Shown one piece after another: positions 27,469 through 36,688 of a DNA stretch of 64,000 nucleotides. The first letter of the stretch is position 1; each line of letters begins with the position of its first letter. The position numbers and the translations under genes were made by a program. Origin of the DNA: Sphingobacteriales bacterium (lineage in GTDB: Bacteria; Bacteroidota; Bacteroidia; Chitinophagales; Chitinophagaceae); assembly GCA_004144185.1 (NCBI GenBank), contig SEFP01000002.1:62001-126000 (forward strand), read 5' to 3'. The notes below the pieces were generated by a model. That model ran no database searches and was not told where the DNA came from. It was given only the letters and a program-made list of their open reading frames with translations.

Positions 27469-27650
27469 CTTCGACAGGCTCAGAAGGACATGTTGAAGCC
27501 CTGAACAGACTTCCTGCTATCGGCTCTTCGACAGGCTCAGGGTGCCCCCTAGTATCGACTGGTCGGGCTGCGTTTCAATAAGCCTGGAATGACACTTGTT
27601 TATGGAACGATCTATAAGCAACTTGTCAGGCTGAGCCTGTCGAAGCCCGG
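27469..27650. repeat. intergenic CTTCGACAGGCTCAG repeats (three copies)
   Basis: The 418-bp gap 27370-27787 holds no gene. It contains CTTCGACAGGCTCAG at 27469-27483 and 27526-27540 and an inverted copy at 27631-27645. The inverted copy extends to a 37-bp unit (27613-27649) that matches 29960-29996 in the opposite orientation with 3 mismatches. Further relatives lie at 30023-30037, 56686-56700 and 56746-56760. These are REP-like palindromic intergenic repeats. Confidence 0.7.
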
Positions 27651-27733
27651 TTAAATGAGTCTGATCATACTCCTGAACACGACAGATGGTTTTGCGTTCG
27701 TCTGAATCCTATTTGGTTAGCCACACGCACACG

Positions 27734-27764
27734 AAAAAGCCCGCAATTGAATTGCGGGCTTTTT
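27734..27764 (-). terminator. terminator of rpsP
   Basis: A 14-bp perfect stem from AAAAAGCCCGCAAT to its complement with a 3-nt loop, ending in a run of T on the minus strand, 23 bp after the rpsP stop. Confidence 0.85.
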
Positions 27765-27787
27765 CAGGTTCCGGAATCCGGAATAAC

Positions 27788-28387
27788 TTATGCCTCAGTA
27801 GCTGGCGTTTCTTCAGTAGCTGGTGCTTCGGTAGCAGGAGCTTCAGCAGCTGGCGTTTCAGTAGCAGCAGCTTCAGCAACTGGTGCTTCTTCGGTCGCTT
27901 CTGTTTCGGCAGGCGCTTCTTCAGCAACCGGCTGGGCAGCAGCGGCTTTAGCAGCCATTTTCTCTTCTACCAGCTTTACAGATTCAGACTGTGCTGCGTG
28001 GCGTTTTTCATTTTTCGCTTTGCGGTGCGCTTCTTCACGGTTTGCTACCAGTACTTCATGGTCAGCATTCCATTGCTCGAATTTCTGCATGGCATCCTGC
28101 TCGTTGAACAGGCCCATAGCAACACCGCGCATCAGGTGCTTCATAAACAGCACGCCTTTGAACGACAAAATGCGACGAACCGTATTGGTAGGTTCGGCAC
28201 CTTTATTGAGCCAGTACAGCGCACGGTCGTTGTTGAGGTTGATCGTTGCAGGAACGGTCAGCGGATTGTACGTACCCAGCTTTTCGATGAACTTACCATC
28301 ACGTGGAGACGTGCTGTTGGCAGTAACGATAAAGTAAAACGGACGCTTCTTGGAGCCGTGGCGTTGCAGGCGGAGCTTAACAGACAT
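27788..28387 (-). CDS. rpsP: 30S ribosomal protein bS16 with long acidic tail
   Basis: Residues 1 to about 80 are a normal bS16 (MSVKLRLQRHGSKKRPFYFIV, DGKFIEKLGTYNP, GAEPTNTVRRILS). They are followed by a helical, charged segment (about 85-150) and a low-complexity tail of Ala, Thr, Glu and Pro with repeated APATE/EAPA units (about 150-199). bS16 is 80-90 residues in most bacteria; longer forms are usual in Bacteroidota. The tail is encoded by near-repetitive GCTTC/CAGTAGC DNA and is likely to vary in length between strains. Confidence 0.93.
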   Translation of the reverse strand: MSVKLRLQRHGSKKRPFYFIVTANSTSPRDGKFIEKLGTYNPLTVPATINLNNDRALYWLNKGAEPTNTVRRILSFKGVLFMKHLMRGVAMGLFNEQDAMQKFEQWNADHEVLVANREEAHRKAKNEKRHAAQSESVKLVEEKMAAKAAAAQPVAEEAPAETEATEEAPVAEAAATETPAAEAPATEAPATEETPATEA

Positions 28388-28435
28388 AATTAATAGAAAT
28401 TAATCGTGTGGGGTTTAAAAAAGGGATTGAGCGCG

Positions 28436-28443
28436 CAAAGGTA
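28436..28443 (-). promoter_or_regulatory. -7 promoter box for rpsP
   Basis: Reverse strand TACCTTTG matches TAnnTTTG, 48 nt upstream of the rpsP ATG. Confidence 0.5.
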
Positions 28444-28479
28444 AGGAAAAGGATGGAAAACCTATTTAGGATACCGGCC

Positions 28480-29862
28480 TTATTTCTTTCCAAACGGCAT
28501 TTTAGGCATCGGCGGGAATCCTGATGGCATTCCCATCCCGCCCGGCATCCCGCCGCCCATACCAGGCATGCCTTTGAATTTGCCCATCATGCCCATCATG
28601 GAGCGCATCTGTTCAAACTGCTTCATAAAGGCATTGACTTCTTCAATTTTCTTTCCGGAACCTTTGGCGATCCGGCGGCGGCGGCTGGCGTCAATACTGT
28701 CAGGGTTAGAACGTTCGCCTTTGGTCATCGAGTTGATCATCGCTTCGATACCGATAAAGGCATCGTCCGAGATGTCAATGTCTTTCATGGCCTTGCCCAC
28801 GCCTGGAATCATAGCCAGCAGATCCTTGATGTTACCCATCTTTTTGATCTGCCCCAGCTGCTCCTTAAAATCCTCGAAATCGAATTTATTCTGCCGGATT
28901 TTCTTTTCCAGCTTCTTGGCATTTTCCTCATCAAACTGCGCCTGCGCACGTTCTACCAAGGTGGTGATATCACCCATACCCAGAATCCGCTGCGCCATCC
29001 GCTCCGGATAAAACACATCGAGGGTATCAAGCTTCTCCCCCATACTCACAAACTTGATGGGCTTTTCGACCGTATACCGGATCGACAAAGCGGCTCCACC
29101 CCGGGTGTCACCGTCGAGCTTGGTCAGGACAATGCCGGTAAAGTCAAGGCGTTCGTTGAACGCCTTGGCAGTATTGACGGCATCCTGTCCGGTCATGGAA
29201 TCGACCACAAACAAAATTTCGTGCGGCTGTACAGCGTCTTTGATCGCGGCTACTTCCTGCATCATCACCTCATCTACCGCCAACCGACCCGCGGTATCGA
29301 TGATAACAGCACCGTGGCCTTTGGCTTTGGCTTCTGCAATAGCTGCACGGGCAATCCCTACGGCATCCGTAGCGCCCGGCTCGGCATAGACCGGAACCTT
29401 AACCTGTTCGCCCAGCACCTGCAATTGTTGCACGGCAGCAGGACGGTAGACGTCACAGGCAACCAGCAACGGGTTTTTCTGCCGGTGTTTTTTCAGGAAG
29501 GACGCCAGTTTTCCGGAAAACGTGGTCTTTCCGGATCCCTGTAAGCCCGCAATCAGGATAATGGTAGGTCGTGGTGTCAGGTTCAGCTCGCTTTCGGTAC
29601 CGCCCATCAGGTCGGCCAGTTCGTCTTTGACGATCTTCACCATGAGCTGTCCGGGAGAGACCGCCGTCAGGACTTTTTCGCCCATCGCCTTGTCTTTTAC
29701 CCGGTCGGTAAAATCTTTGGCAATCTTATAGTTAACGTCGGCATCCACCAGTGCGCGGCGGATTTCCTTTACAGTAGTAGCTACGTTGATGTCGGTGATC
29801 CGGCCTTCCCCTTTGAGGGTTTTGATGGCCGAGTCGAGCCGTTCGCTGAGATTATCGAACAT
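28480..29862 (-). CDS. ffh: signal recognition particle protein (SRP54 GTPase)
   Basis: A 460-residue GTPase that binds signal sequences and 4.5S RNA to target membrane proteins co-translationally. The N domain is about 1-90. The G domain has GLQGSGKTTFSGKLA (about 106-120), DTAGRLAVDE and TKLDGDTRGGAALSIR. The M domain (about 300-460) has RRRRIAKGSGKKIEEVN for RNA binding and a Met/Gly-rich C-terminus ([17 protein letters not shown]). rpsP lies immediately downstream. A promoter box lies at 29919-29926. Confidence 0.96.
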   Translation of the reverse strand: MFDNLSERLDSAIKTLKGEGRITDINVATTVKEIRRALVDADVNYKIAKDFTDRVKDKAMGEKVLTAVSPGQLMVKIVKDELADLMGGTESELNLTPRPTIILIAGLQGSGKTTFSGKLASFLKKHRQKNPLLVACDVYRPAAVQQLQVLGEQVKVPVYAEPGATDAVGIARAAIAEAKAKGHGAVIIDTAGRLAVDEVMMQEVAAIKDAVQPHEILFVVDSMTGQDAVNTAKAFNERLDFTGIVLTKLDGDTRGGAALSIRYTVEKPIKFVSMGEKLDTLDVFYPERMAQRILGMGDITTLVERAQAQFDEENAKKLEKKIRQNKFDFEDFKEQLGQIKKMGNIKDLLAMIPGVGKAMKDIDISDDAFIGIEAMINSMTKGERSNPDSIDASRRRRIAKGSGKKIEEVNAFMKQFEQMRSMMGMMGKFKGMPGMGGGMPGGMGMPSGFPPMPKMPFGKK

Positions 29863-29918
29863 GAGTTTCCGGAAATTTAGAAGTCGGGCAGATTTTTAAA
29901 AAACCCGCCAGAGGGCGT

Positions 29919-29926
29919 CAAAGGTA
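29919..29926 (-). promoter_or_regulatory. -7 promoter box for ffh
   Basis: Reverse strand TACCTTTG matches TAnnTTTG, 56 nt upstream of the ffh ATG. Confidence 0.5.
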
Positions 29927-29959
29927 CAACACAGGTTCAGGAGCGTAATACACTTTATA

Positions 29960-30040
29960 CGGGCTTCGACAAGCTCAGCCTGACAGGTTGCTTGTATAAG
30001 CTCCGCTGTGCACGGCATCACCCTAAGCGGGTCGAAGGGC
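29960..30040. repeat. intergenic CTTCGAC-type repeats, inverted partner of the copy at 27613
   Basis: A 37-bp unit at 29960-29996 is the inverted match (3 mismatches) of 27613-27649. A second, diverged copy on the other strand lies at 30023-30037. Together with the 27.6-kb copy it brackets rpsP-ffh. Confidence 0.65.
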
Positions 30041-30102
30041 ACAAAACAACCATAGCTTCATGCTTGAACACCATGCCTCCTGATCTGATGCGATCGATCT
30101 TT

Positions 30103-31260
30103 CTAGTTCAGCATCGGATGCCGTTTAAATTCTTTCTGGCGGTCGAACAGGTACCGGTAGGTGGTGAGGATGCGACTGCGGTGAGTGCCCAGACTCTCGG
30201 CAATGTTGATCATCTTAGGATTAAAATCGCCGATCCACTGCATCTCATATTCGGTATAGGCAGACGTTTTCTGAACAATTTTAGAGGCTTCCACGATCAG
30301 GTACGCATCCACGCCTTTCCCCTGAAACTGCGGCACGATGCCAAACACCAGTCCGACAAACCGCGCACACGGACTGAACGTTTTATGGTATAAAAACTGA
30401 AGCTTCTGCAACAGCCCAAATTTGCCATGCAGGTGTTTGAACCATTGATTCAGATCCGGAAGATTCACCCAGATGGCAATCGGCTCTTCGTTGTGATACA
30501 CAAACCAGATAATGTCCTCGTCCATCACCGGCTTCATAGACGCAAACATCTTTTTGACGGTCCGTAGCTCCAGGCTTTTACCACCCCCATGTCCGGCCCA
30601 GGCGGCGTTGTACACCGTCGTAAAATCCCCGGCGTATTTGTCCAGATTTTTCTTTTCAATGCGGCGGGCGCGGTAGGCCGGGTCTTTGGCCAGTTCGGCA
30701 TGGCGGATGTAAAACTTTTCCTGTAACTGCGCGGCCGGATCCAGCGCAAAACAGACCTGATGAAAATACGGCTGAAACCCGTACTGCTCTATTAGCGTCT
30801 GGTAGTACGGCAGATTGTAGTTCATGCAATACAAGGGCGGCTGGAATCCTTCTACTTGTAGTCCCCACCAGCGGTCGCGCTCGCCGAAATTGATCGGGCC
30901 ATCCATCGCTTCCATACCCCGTTCCTGAAGCCAGTTTCGGGCCGCATCAAACAGCAGACGGGCATAGTCAAAATCATTGGGACATTCCCAGAAGCCGATT
31001 CCACCGGTTGGTTGTTCCGCCTTGTATTTTTTATTAACAAACGCGGCAATCCGGCCCACAGCAGTTCCGGAACCGTCCAGCAGAATCCAGCGAATGACTT
31101 CACTGCCGCCGCGAAACGCTTTGTTTTTTTCCGGATCGAACACCTCCCGGAGGTCTTTTTCCAGCGGCTGAATCCAGTTGGGATCGGCTTTGTAAATAGC
31201 CTTCGGTACGGCGTAGAACGCGGCTTCCTGAGCCGGGGTTTTCACTTCTTGCAAGTGCAT
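30103..31260 (-). CDS. GNAT-superfamily-like protein of unknown function
   Basis: A 385-residue cytoplasmic protein with no signal or membrane segments. It resembles YghO-type proteins with an acyltransferase-like C-terminal half: FGIVPQFQGKGVDAYLIVEA fits the Q/RxxGxG/A acetyl-CoA loop, and TEYEMQWIGDFNPKMINIAESLG resembles the following GNAT strand and helix. The N-terminal half has WECPNDFDYA and GPINFGERDRWWGL. The substrate is unknown. A promoter box lies at 31306-31313. Confidence 0.6.
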   Translation of the reverse strand: MHLQEVKTPAQEAAFYAVPKAIYKADPNWIQPLEKDLREVFDPEKNKAFRGGSEVIRWILLDGSGTAVGRIAAFVNKKYKAEQPTGGIGFWECPNDFDYARLLFDAARNWLQERGMEAMDGPINFGERDRWWGLQVEGFQPPLYCMNYNLPYYQTLIEQYGFQPYFHQVCFALDPAAQLQEKFYIRHAELAKDPAYRARRIEKKNLDKYAGDFTTVYNAAWAGHGGGKSLELRTVKKMFASMKPVMDEDIIWFVYHNEEPIAIWVNLPDLNQWFKHLHGKFGLLQKLQFLYHKTFSPCARFVGLVFGIVPQFQGKGVDAYLIVEASKIVQKTSAYTEYEMQWIGDFNPKMINIAESLGTHRSRILTTYRYLFDRQKEFKRHPMLN

Positions 31261-31305
31261 AAAAGGCTGCGGTCGGAACGGGTGAATCAGAAACTAAAAA
31301 AGCGG

Positions 31306-31313
31306 CAAAAATA
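31306..31313 (-). promoter_or_regulatory. -7 promoter box for the GNAT-like gene
   Basis: Reverse strand TATTTTTG matches TAnnTTTG, 45 nt upstream of the ATG. Confidence 0.45.
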
Positions 31314-31363
31314 CGACCGGCGTTGTCCTGTAAACAGACGCAAAAGGGTTCCGGAACCGGATA

Positions 31364-32407
31364 TTAAAACGGATCCGGATCGAACATAAAGTAGAACGGC
31401 ACCCGAAAACTTCCTCCGACGACACCCAGCCCGTTGACAACATTGCTTTCGATGCGCACCGGCTGCGACAGGTAGCCGGCAGAGGTGGTTGGCGTAAAGG
31501 TTTCGTACGCACGCAGGTAGTTAAAATAGGGAATGGTCGTTGATTTTACCGAGATCATAATGCGACCCAGATCGTAGGGCGGCGTGCCCCGGAACCGATC
31601 TTTGGAAACATACAGCCGTAGGTCATGACTGGTACCTTCAAAACTTTTGTCGGTTAGCAGGATCCGCCGGGTGTTGGTATAGGCCGTTGCCAGCTTCAGG
31701 TTTTCTGTTTCGGCATCGTCGGTATACAGCGGCAATCGTTCCAGTAACGGATTGTAGGTCGTATCCAGGTTCCGGGGTGGCGTTTGACCGGCGGCTTTCA
31801 GGGAATCGTACAACACTTTATCACGCAGCAGATCATAGGTACCGCCCCCATATTGAAAGCTTCCGGAAAGCCGGAAACTTTGTCGCACCGCCTCTACCGA
31901 ATAGGCATTTTCGGTGCCCGGAGCATCGTAAATCCGCAGCTTGATCTGCAATGCGTTGCTTCCTGCATACCGAACGCTCATCGTATCAATAAGCGCTGTC
32001 AGAAACGGACGGGGCATATCTACTGCGGCCAGCACTTCCGGAAAGCCGCCACCCGAGACCCGAAGCACATAGCTGGCGCCGGCAAACAGCTGAAGCGGGG
32101 CGGCCAGCAACAAAGTATTCAGGCTCGCGGTCCGGTCGTCTGCAACCGGATAGATAGTCGCAACCAGCCGAAGCGGCTTTGCGACCGTAGCCACCAGGCC
32201 GGTTCCGTCAGGGGTTTGCAGAGCATTGCCTTTTGCGACCGGCACACTTTGTCCGAGTCGGATCGCCAGGGTATCTCCGGCCACCAATTCGCCCAGCAAT
32301 ACCAGTTTCCGCTCCGCCGATACATCCGGCAATGGAAGGTCCGTAACGCATCCGCCGGCGCTTATCCATATACACAACAGCAGTCCCCAAACAATTCCCA
32401 GACGCAC
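31364..32407 (-). CDS. DUF4249-family outer-membrane lipoprotein
   Basis: A 347-residue lipoprotein with lipobox ISAGGC near residue 20. The mature part starts VTDLPLPDVSAERKLVLLGEL, and beta-rich immunoglobulin-like repeats follow (LFAGASYVLRVSGGGFPEV). This is the pattern of DUF4249 proteins, which are encoded beside TonB-dependent receptors and are thought to be surface accessory or binding lipoproteins. It is last in a sigma/FecR/receptor operon, starting 10 bp after the receptor gene. Confidence 0.8.
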   Translation of the reverse strand: MRLGIVWGLLLCIWISAGGCVTDLPLPDVSAERKLVLLGELVAGDTLAIRLGQSVPVAKGNALQTPDGTGLVATVAKPLRLVATIYPVADDRTASLNTLLLAAPLQLFAGASYVLRVSGGGFPEVLAAVDMPRPFLTALIDTMSVRYAGSNALQIKLRIYDAPGTENAYSVEAVRQSFRLSGSFQYGGGTYDLLRDKVLYDSLKAAGQTPPRNLDTTYNPLLERLPLYTDDAETENLKLATAYTNTRRILLTDKSFEGTSHDLRLYVSKDRFRGTPPYDLGRIMISVKSTTIPYFNYLRAYETFTPTTSAGYLSQPVRIESNVVNGLGVVGGSFRVPFYFMFDPDPF

Positions 32408-32416
32408 GGCAACCAG

Positions 32417-35005
32417 TTAGAATTTAATTTTCAAAGCTACGTACGGCATGAATTGCAATAAAGCAGTACCCTGCAAGGAAACAGAACCGTTTGCATTTTC
32501 GCGCAGCGATACAAAATTGACATTGGGCCGCGCATAGGCATTGTAAATCCCCATCGACCAGGTACGTACATAGGTGAGCCCACGGCGACGCGTAAAATTG
32601 GCACCGATATCCAGCCGGTGCACAGCCGGAAGGCGCTGGGCATTCCAGGCGGCGTAATTGTAGGTATACCCGTTAGGTGTCAGAATGCCTCCCTGCGGAT
32701 TGTAGATGTTGAGGTTGTTGTCCAAATCCGGATACACCTGATCCGGCAACGTAAAGGCTTCCCCGGTCATGTACATCCACTGAACGGTAGCATCGAAGCG
32801 GTGATTGGGGGTATACGTAAGTCGCAGGTTTAGGTTGTGCCGGCGATCATACCGGTACGGAAACGCGGCACCACCGTTCAGCGCGGAAAACTGCCGCCAG
32901 TTCCAGCTGAGCGCATACGCCATCCGGGCACTCCAGTCGCCATGATTGAATGTTGAGGTTAGCTCAGTTCCGTAACTCCAGCCAATACCCTGCGTAATCT
33001 TATCCTGCCAGCGGTCTGAGTTGTCAAACAGGTTTTGGCCGGTGACGTACGAGATGACCCCATCGATGTATTTATAGTAGCCTTCCAGACGTCCTTCCCA
33101 GTGTTTGTTCATCTCTTTTTTGACGCCCAGGTTGACATTCCAGCTTTCTTCAGGCCGGATGCGGGCGGTACTGGGTACCCAGAAATCGTTGGCTAGCCCA
33201 AAGCTGTTGTTGCTGAGCAGATGTAGAAATTGCCCCATCCGGTTGAACGACGCGTACCAAGTTTCCCATGGGGTGCGCCGGTAAGCAAGGTAAAAACGAG
33301 GCTGAATACTAAGGTATTGAAACGTACCGCTCAGCCAGGCGGCGATATGCACACCGGGCCGGAAACTCCAGCGCTCCCCGATCCGGATGGCGTTTTCTGC
33401 ATACCCGGAGAGTTCGGTGGTATTAAAGAGACTGCTGACGCCACCGGTAGCACCGATGATCCGGTTGGGCAACTGCCGGTCGAGCGCAGACGGTAAAAAC
33501 TCGGTGCGGGCCAGCCGGATTCCGGCGATGGCACGGTACTGCAATCCGGGAGACCATTGAAACTGCGTAGCCAGGGCGGCTTCCCGGATGGCGGATGTAC
33601 CCAGTAGAAAACTGGTTTGCAGCATTCCGGAACTGTCTGTTTCATGAACCTGGTCGCGCTGATCAAACTGAAAGAAGCTATACGTAGCTGTGGCGTCCAT
33701 CAGCAGCCGGGGCGAAAGAATGGCATTCCAGCGGACCGACCCCACCGTATTATTCCACCGCAACCGCTGGTAGTATCCCGGACTGTCGTTTCCAACGGAC
33801 AGCAGCTGATCGCGGCCAGTATAAAACCCTACATACAACCGGTGGTTATCGTTGATCAACCACTGCAACTTACCATTAATATCGTAGAAGTATGCCGTTG
33901 GGGCTTCCGGAACGGCCCGCAGCAACCCGTCGATCCAGGAACGGCGGCCGGACACCAGAAACGACATTTTGTCTTTAAGGACCGGACCTTCCAGCGTCAG
34001 GGCCGCCCGAAGCAATCCAAGCGAAGCTTCGCCACCCATGCGTTGCAGATCACCGTCGCGGCCCTGTGCATCAATCACCGACGAGATACGACCGCCGTAC
34101 TTCGCCGGAAAAGCACTCTTATAAAAATCGACCGATTTGAGGGCATCGCCATTATACACCGAGGTCAGTCCAAAAAAATGGTCGACATAATACAGCGGCA
34201 CCCCATCGAGCAGGTACAGATTCTGGCCCGGTGAGCCCCCCCGTACGATCAGTCCGCTGGAGCCTGGCACACCGGACTGGACGCCTGCTTCCAGCTGCAG
34301 GTCGCGCACCGGGTCTACACTTCCAAGCGACTGCGCCTGTGGTTTGGATTCCGTGACCCGAAGGTGCATCCGGTCGCCCGGTGTACCACGGTCTTTAGCC
34401 AGAATTTTAATTTCGTCCATGTTGCCGGCTGTCTCCAGATCGACGTCTTTCCGGAAATTGCCGGCAGCAGGTACCTCGAAGGTGTCCGGCTTAAAGCCTA
34501 CGTATGACAGGCAAATCCGGCTTTCGCCTTCCGGAAGCGCCAGCTGATACAGTCCGTACGTATTGGTCAGGACACCGGAACGCCGCCAGGGTTCGTAGAC
34601 GGCCGCACCAATCAACACTTCCCCGCTGCCTTTTTCCCGGATCCGCCCGGTGATAATCCGGTAGGCAATTGCCTGGGCATTGCCGGGCCGGACTCTTGGA
34701 ATCAGCAGGATACTGCCATTGCTTTCGGCGGCTTCGATGGCCTGACCGGTCAGCAGTTGCTGGAATACGATTTCCAGGGTGGTGGTTTCTTTAAAAACGG
34801 TGACCTTGCGGTTGCTGTCGAGCACCGAAGAGGCATACGAGACCGGAATACCGGTTTGGCGGCGGATATCGGCCAGGTACGAGGCTACTTTTCCTTTCCG
34901 GAAGGCCGGCTTATAGAGGGTCTGCAGGAGCGGGCGCTCCTGCGCGGTTGCCGTAGCAATCCAACAAACGAACAACAGTAGAAAACCCGTAAAAGTCCCG
35001 CGCAT
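32417..35005 (-). CDS. TonB-dependent outer-membrane receptor with STN and carboxypeptidase-like domains
   Basis: An 862-residue receptor. After the signal peptide (ending ATATAQ) comes a secretin/TonB N-terminal (STN) domain (about 35-105). A carboxypeptidase-regulatory-like domain follows (about 115-205, ITGRIREKGSGEVLIGAAVYEP), then the plug (about 230-345, GSSGLIVRGGSPGQNLYLLDGVPLY) and a beta barrel ending YVALKIKF. An STN domain indicates signalling to a FecR-type anti-sigma factor, which is the next gene upstream. The substrate is not deducible; the DUF4249 partner is typical of this subset. Confidence 0.92.
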   Translation of the reverse strand: MRGTFTGFLLLFVCWIATATAQERPLLQTLYKPAFRKGKVASYLADIRRQTGIPVSYASSVLDSNRKVTVFKETTTLEIVFQQLLTGQAIEAAESNGSILLIPRVRPGNAQAIAYRIITGRIREKGSGEVLIGAAVYEPWRRSGVLTNTYGLYQLALPEGESRICLSYVGFKPDTFEVPAAGNFRKDVDLETAGNMDEIKILAKDRGTPGDRMHLRVTESKPQAQSLGSVDPVRDLQLEAGVQSGVPGSSGLIVRGGSPGQNLYLLDGVPLYYVDHFFGLTSVYNGDALKSVDFYKSAFPAKYGGRISSVIDAQGRDGDLQRMGGEASLGLLRAALTLEGPVLKDKMSFLVSGRRSWIDGLLRAVPEAPTAYFYDINGKLQWLINDNHRLYVGFYTGRDQLLSVGNDSPGYYQRLRWNNTVGSVRWNAILSPRLLMDATATYSFFQFDQRDQVHETDSSGMLQTSFLLGTSAIREAALATQFQWSPGLQYRAIAGIRLARTEFLPSALDRQLPNRIIGATGGVSSLFNTTELSGYAENAIRIGERWSFRPGVHIAAWLSGTFQYLSIQPRFYLAYRRTPWETWYASFNRMGQFLHLLSNNSFGLANDFWVPSTARIRPEESWNVNLGVKKEMNKHWEGRLEGYYKYIDGVISYVTGQNLFDNSDRWQDKITQGIGWSYGTELTSTFNHGDWSARMAYALSWNWRQFSALNGGAAFPYRYDRRHNLNLRLTYTPNHRFDATVQWMYMTGEAFTLPDQVYPDLDNNLNIYNPQGGILTPNGYTYNYAAWNAQRLPAVHRLDIGANFTRRRGLTYVRTWSMGIYNAYARPNVNFVSLRENANGSVSLQGTALLQFMPYVALKIKF

Positions 35006-35008
35006 GCA

Positions 35009-35992
35009 TTAGCGTGCCCGATAGATCTGGTAGGTTTCACCGGTCTTCCGCCACTGGTATCCAGTGATCCGGCACAAATCGGTGAGAATGGAATCTACAG
35101 TTCCTGCTGTAGACGTGTAGGTCACGGTTTGGGCACGGCCGGCGGAGTCGATGGAATCATCCAGCTGCACAGACACACCCAAAATTCGGGAAATATCTCC
35201 GATAATGTCACCAAAAGCTTTATTGGTGAAGCCAATCTGGCTTGTTTTCAGGAAAAAATCATTGGAATCGGCCGGTTGCTTCTGCAATTGGCCGTCTTTT
35301 GCCACCACGGCTTCTTCACCGGCCGTCAGAATCACTTCCGGAATTTGATCTTTGGCTACTGCTACCCGACCGCTACGCACCGAGACTTCGGTATGCGAAC
35401 CATCCACCCGGAAGGACGTTCCCAGCACCGTTACCTGCAAGGCATTGGCGCGGACGACAAACGGATGCTGCGGGTCTTTGGTAACGTCAAAAAACGCTTC
35501 GCCTTCGAGGGATACCGTGCGTTCGGCGCCAGACGTAAAGCGGCTGGCATACCGGATACGCGCACCTTTCTGAAGCGTTACGGTACTGCCATCGGGCAAC
35601 TGCACCTGCTGACCGGTCCGGTCTGCTAAAATCATTTCTGAGCTATTGAACTGACGCAAGCCAAACGTAAGTCCTACGCCCAGAATTGCTGCCGCAGCGG
35701 CCCAGCGGGCCCATACAGGAAACGCAATCCGGCGGGTTCCGGAAGGATTGGCAACCGGGGACATTTGTTCAGTCGTTTCGATCCGGGACAGCACCGATTG
35801 CCAGGCCGCATCCGTATCGACGTTAAACGCCGGCATGGCCCGCTCGGTGAGCGTCCACAACAGTTGTGCGTCTTCAAACTCCTTCGCCAGATCCGTATCC
35901 GCCGCGCAGGCAGCCGTCAGCGTCGCCGTTTCTTCGGGCGTCGCTTCCTGGCTGAGGACTTTAGCGATCAGATCGTAATAGGAGTTATTCAT
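35009..35992 (-). CDS. FecR-family anti-sigma factor
   Basis: A 327-residue inner-membrane regulator. The cytoplasmic N-terminal part (about 1-85) starts MNNSYYDLIAKVLSQEATPEE. One transmembrane helix (about 92-112, VWARWAAAAAILGVGLTFGL) follows, then the periplasmic FecR domain (ILADRTGQQVQLPDGSTVTLQKGARIRY, VSLEGEAFFDVTKDPQHPFVV). A C-terminal STN-like domain (TNKAFGDIIGDISRILGVSV) follows. It transmits occupancy of the TonB receptor to the neighbouring sigma factor. Confidence 0.92.
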   Translation of the reverse strand: MNNSYYDLIAKVLSQEATPEETATLTAACAADTDLAKEFEDAQLLWTLTERAMPAFNVDTDAAWQSVLSRIETTEQMSPVANPSGTRRIAFPVWARWAAAAAILGVGLTFGLRQFNSSEMILADRTGQQVQLPDGSTVTLQKGARIRYASRFTSGAERTVSLEGEAFFDVTKDPQHPFVVRANALQVTVLGTSFRVDGSHTEVSVRSGRVAVAKDQIPEVILTAGEEAVVAKDGQLQKQPADSNDFFLKTSQIGFTNKAFGDIIGDISRILGVSVQLDDSIDSAGRAQTVTYTSTAGTVDSILTDLCRITGYQWRKTGETYQIYRAR

Positions 35993-36034
35993 GGTACGTA
36001 ACAAAGGGAATAACGCGGCAGGAAGGCTTTACCC

Positions 36035-36592
36035 CTACCCCAGCGTCTGAATTAGATAAACGGCCAGTCCGATCAACACAGCGGACACGGTAGCCGTCCA
36101 GTTTTTAAAAATTTTGATCGCTTTTCCCATCTGGTTTTCAACGGTTTTAACCGAGATGCCCAGCGTGGCGGCGGCGTCTTTATAGCTAAGGCCCTGCCAT
36201 TTCACCAGCATAAACACTTCCCGGCATTTGGGTGGCAGCTGGTTGAGCGCTTCAGCAATCTGGCGGGTTTTTTCGTCTTCCATCGCCAGCAACTGAGTGG
36301 CGGGAATCGTCGGTTCCGGAAACGGCTCGGGCGTTTCTTCGGTAAGAATGACCGCGCTGGTTTTGGCTTTCCGGAGATAACTGATGCAGTTGTTTCGAAC
36401 GGCGGTAAAGAGGTAAAAACGGATGTTGGGATTGTCGATCAGCTCGCGTTTCGTTTCCCAGATTTTGACGAACGTATCCTGCACCACATCTTCGCACGTG
36501 TGCTCGTCGTGGAGATACGTAAAGGCATACCGGCACAGTCCTTCGTATTCGCGCGCAAAGAGCTGCTGAAAAGAGGTGTTCCGTTCTGTCAT
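36035..36592 (-). CDS. FecI-like ECF sigma factor with C-terminal hydrophobic tail
   Basis: A 185-residue sigma-70 factor. Region 2 has DEHTCEDVVQDTFVKIWE and FYLFTAVRNNCISYLRK. Region 4 has LPPKCREVFMLVKWQGLSYKDAAATLGISVKTVENQM. Unusually, the last ~18 residues (TVSAVLIGLAVYLIQTLG) form a possible membrane helix. It heads the operon with FecR, the TonB receptor and the DUF4249 lipoprotein. TTACTTTCG, a variant -7 box, lies 7 nt before the ATG. Confidence 0.9.
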   Translation of the reverse strand: MTERNTSFQQLFAREYEGLCRYAFTYLHDEHTCEDVVQDTFVKIWETKRELIDNPNIRFYLFTAVRNNCISYLRKAKTSAVILTEETPEPFPEPTIPATQLLAMEDEKTRQIAEALNQLPPKCREVFMLVKWQGLSYKDAAATLGISVKTVENQMGKAIKIFKNWTATVSAVLIGLAVYLIQTLG

Positions 36593-36688
36593 GACTACGA
36601 AAGTAAGGGAGGCCCTTCGATTGACGGGAGTTCCAGAACTGTTTTTACGATTGGGTTTCTGAACGGACTGGCTTTACTTTGAGGTGCT

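Noticed and set aside
27469-27650. CRISPR array from the three CTTCGACAGGCTCAG copies
   Set aside because: Spacing is irregular, one copy is inverted and no cas genes are nearby.
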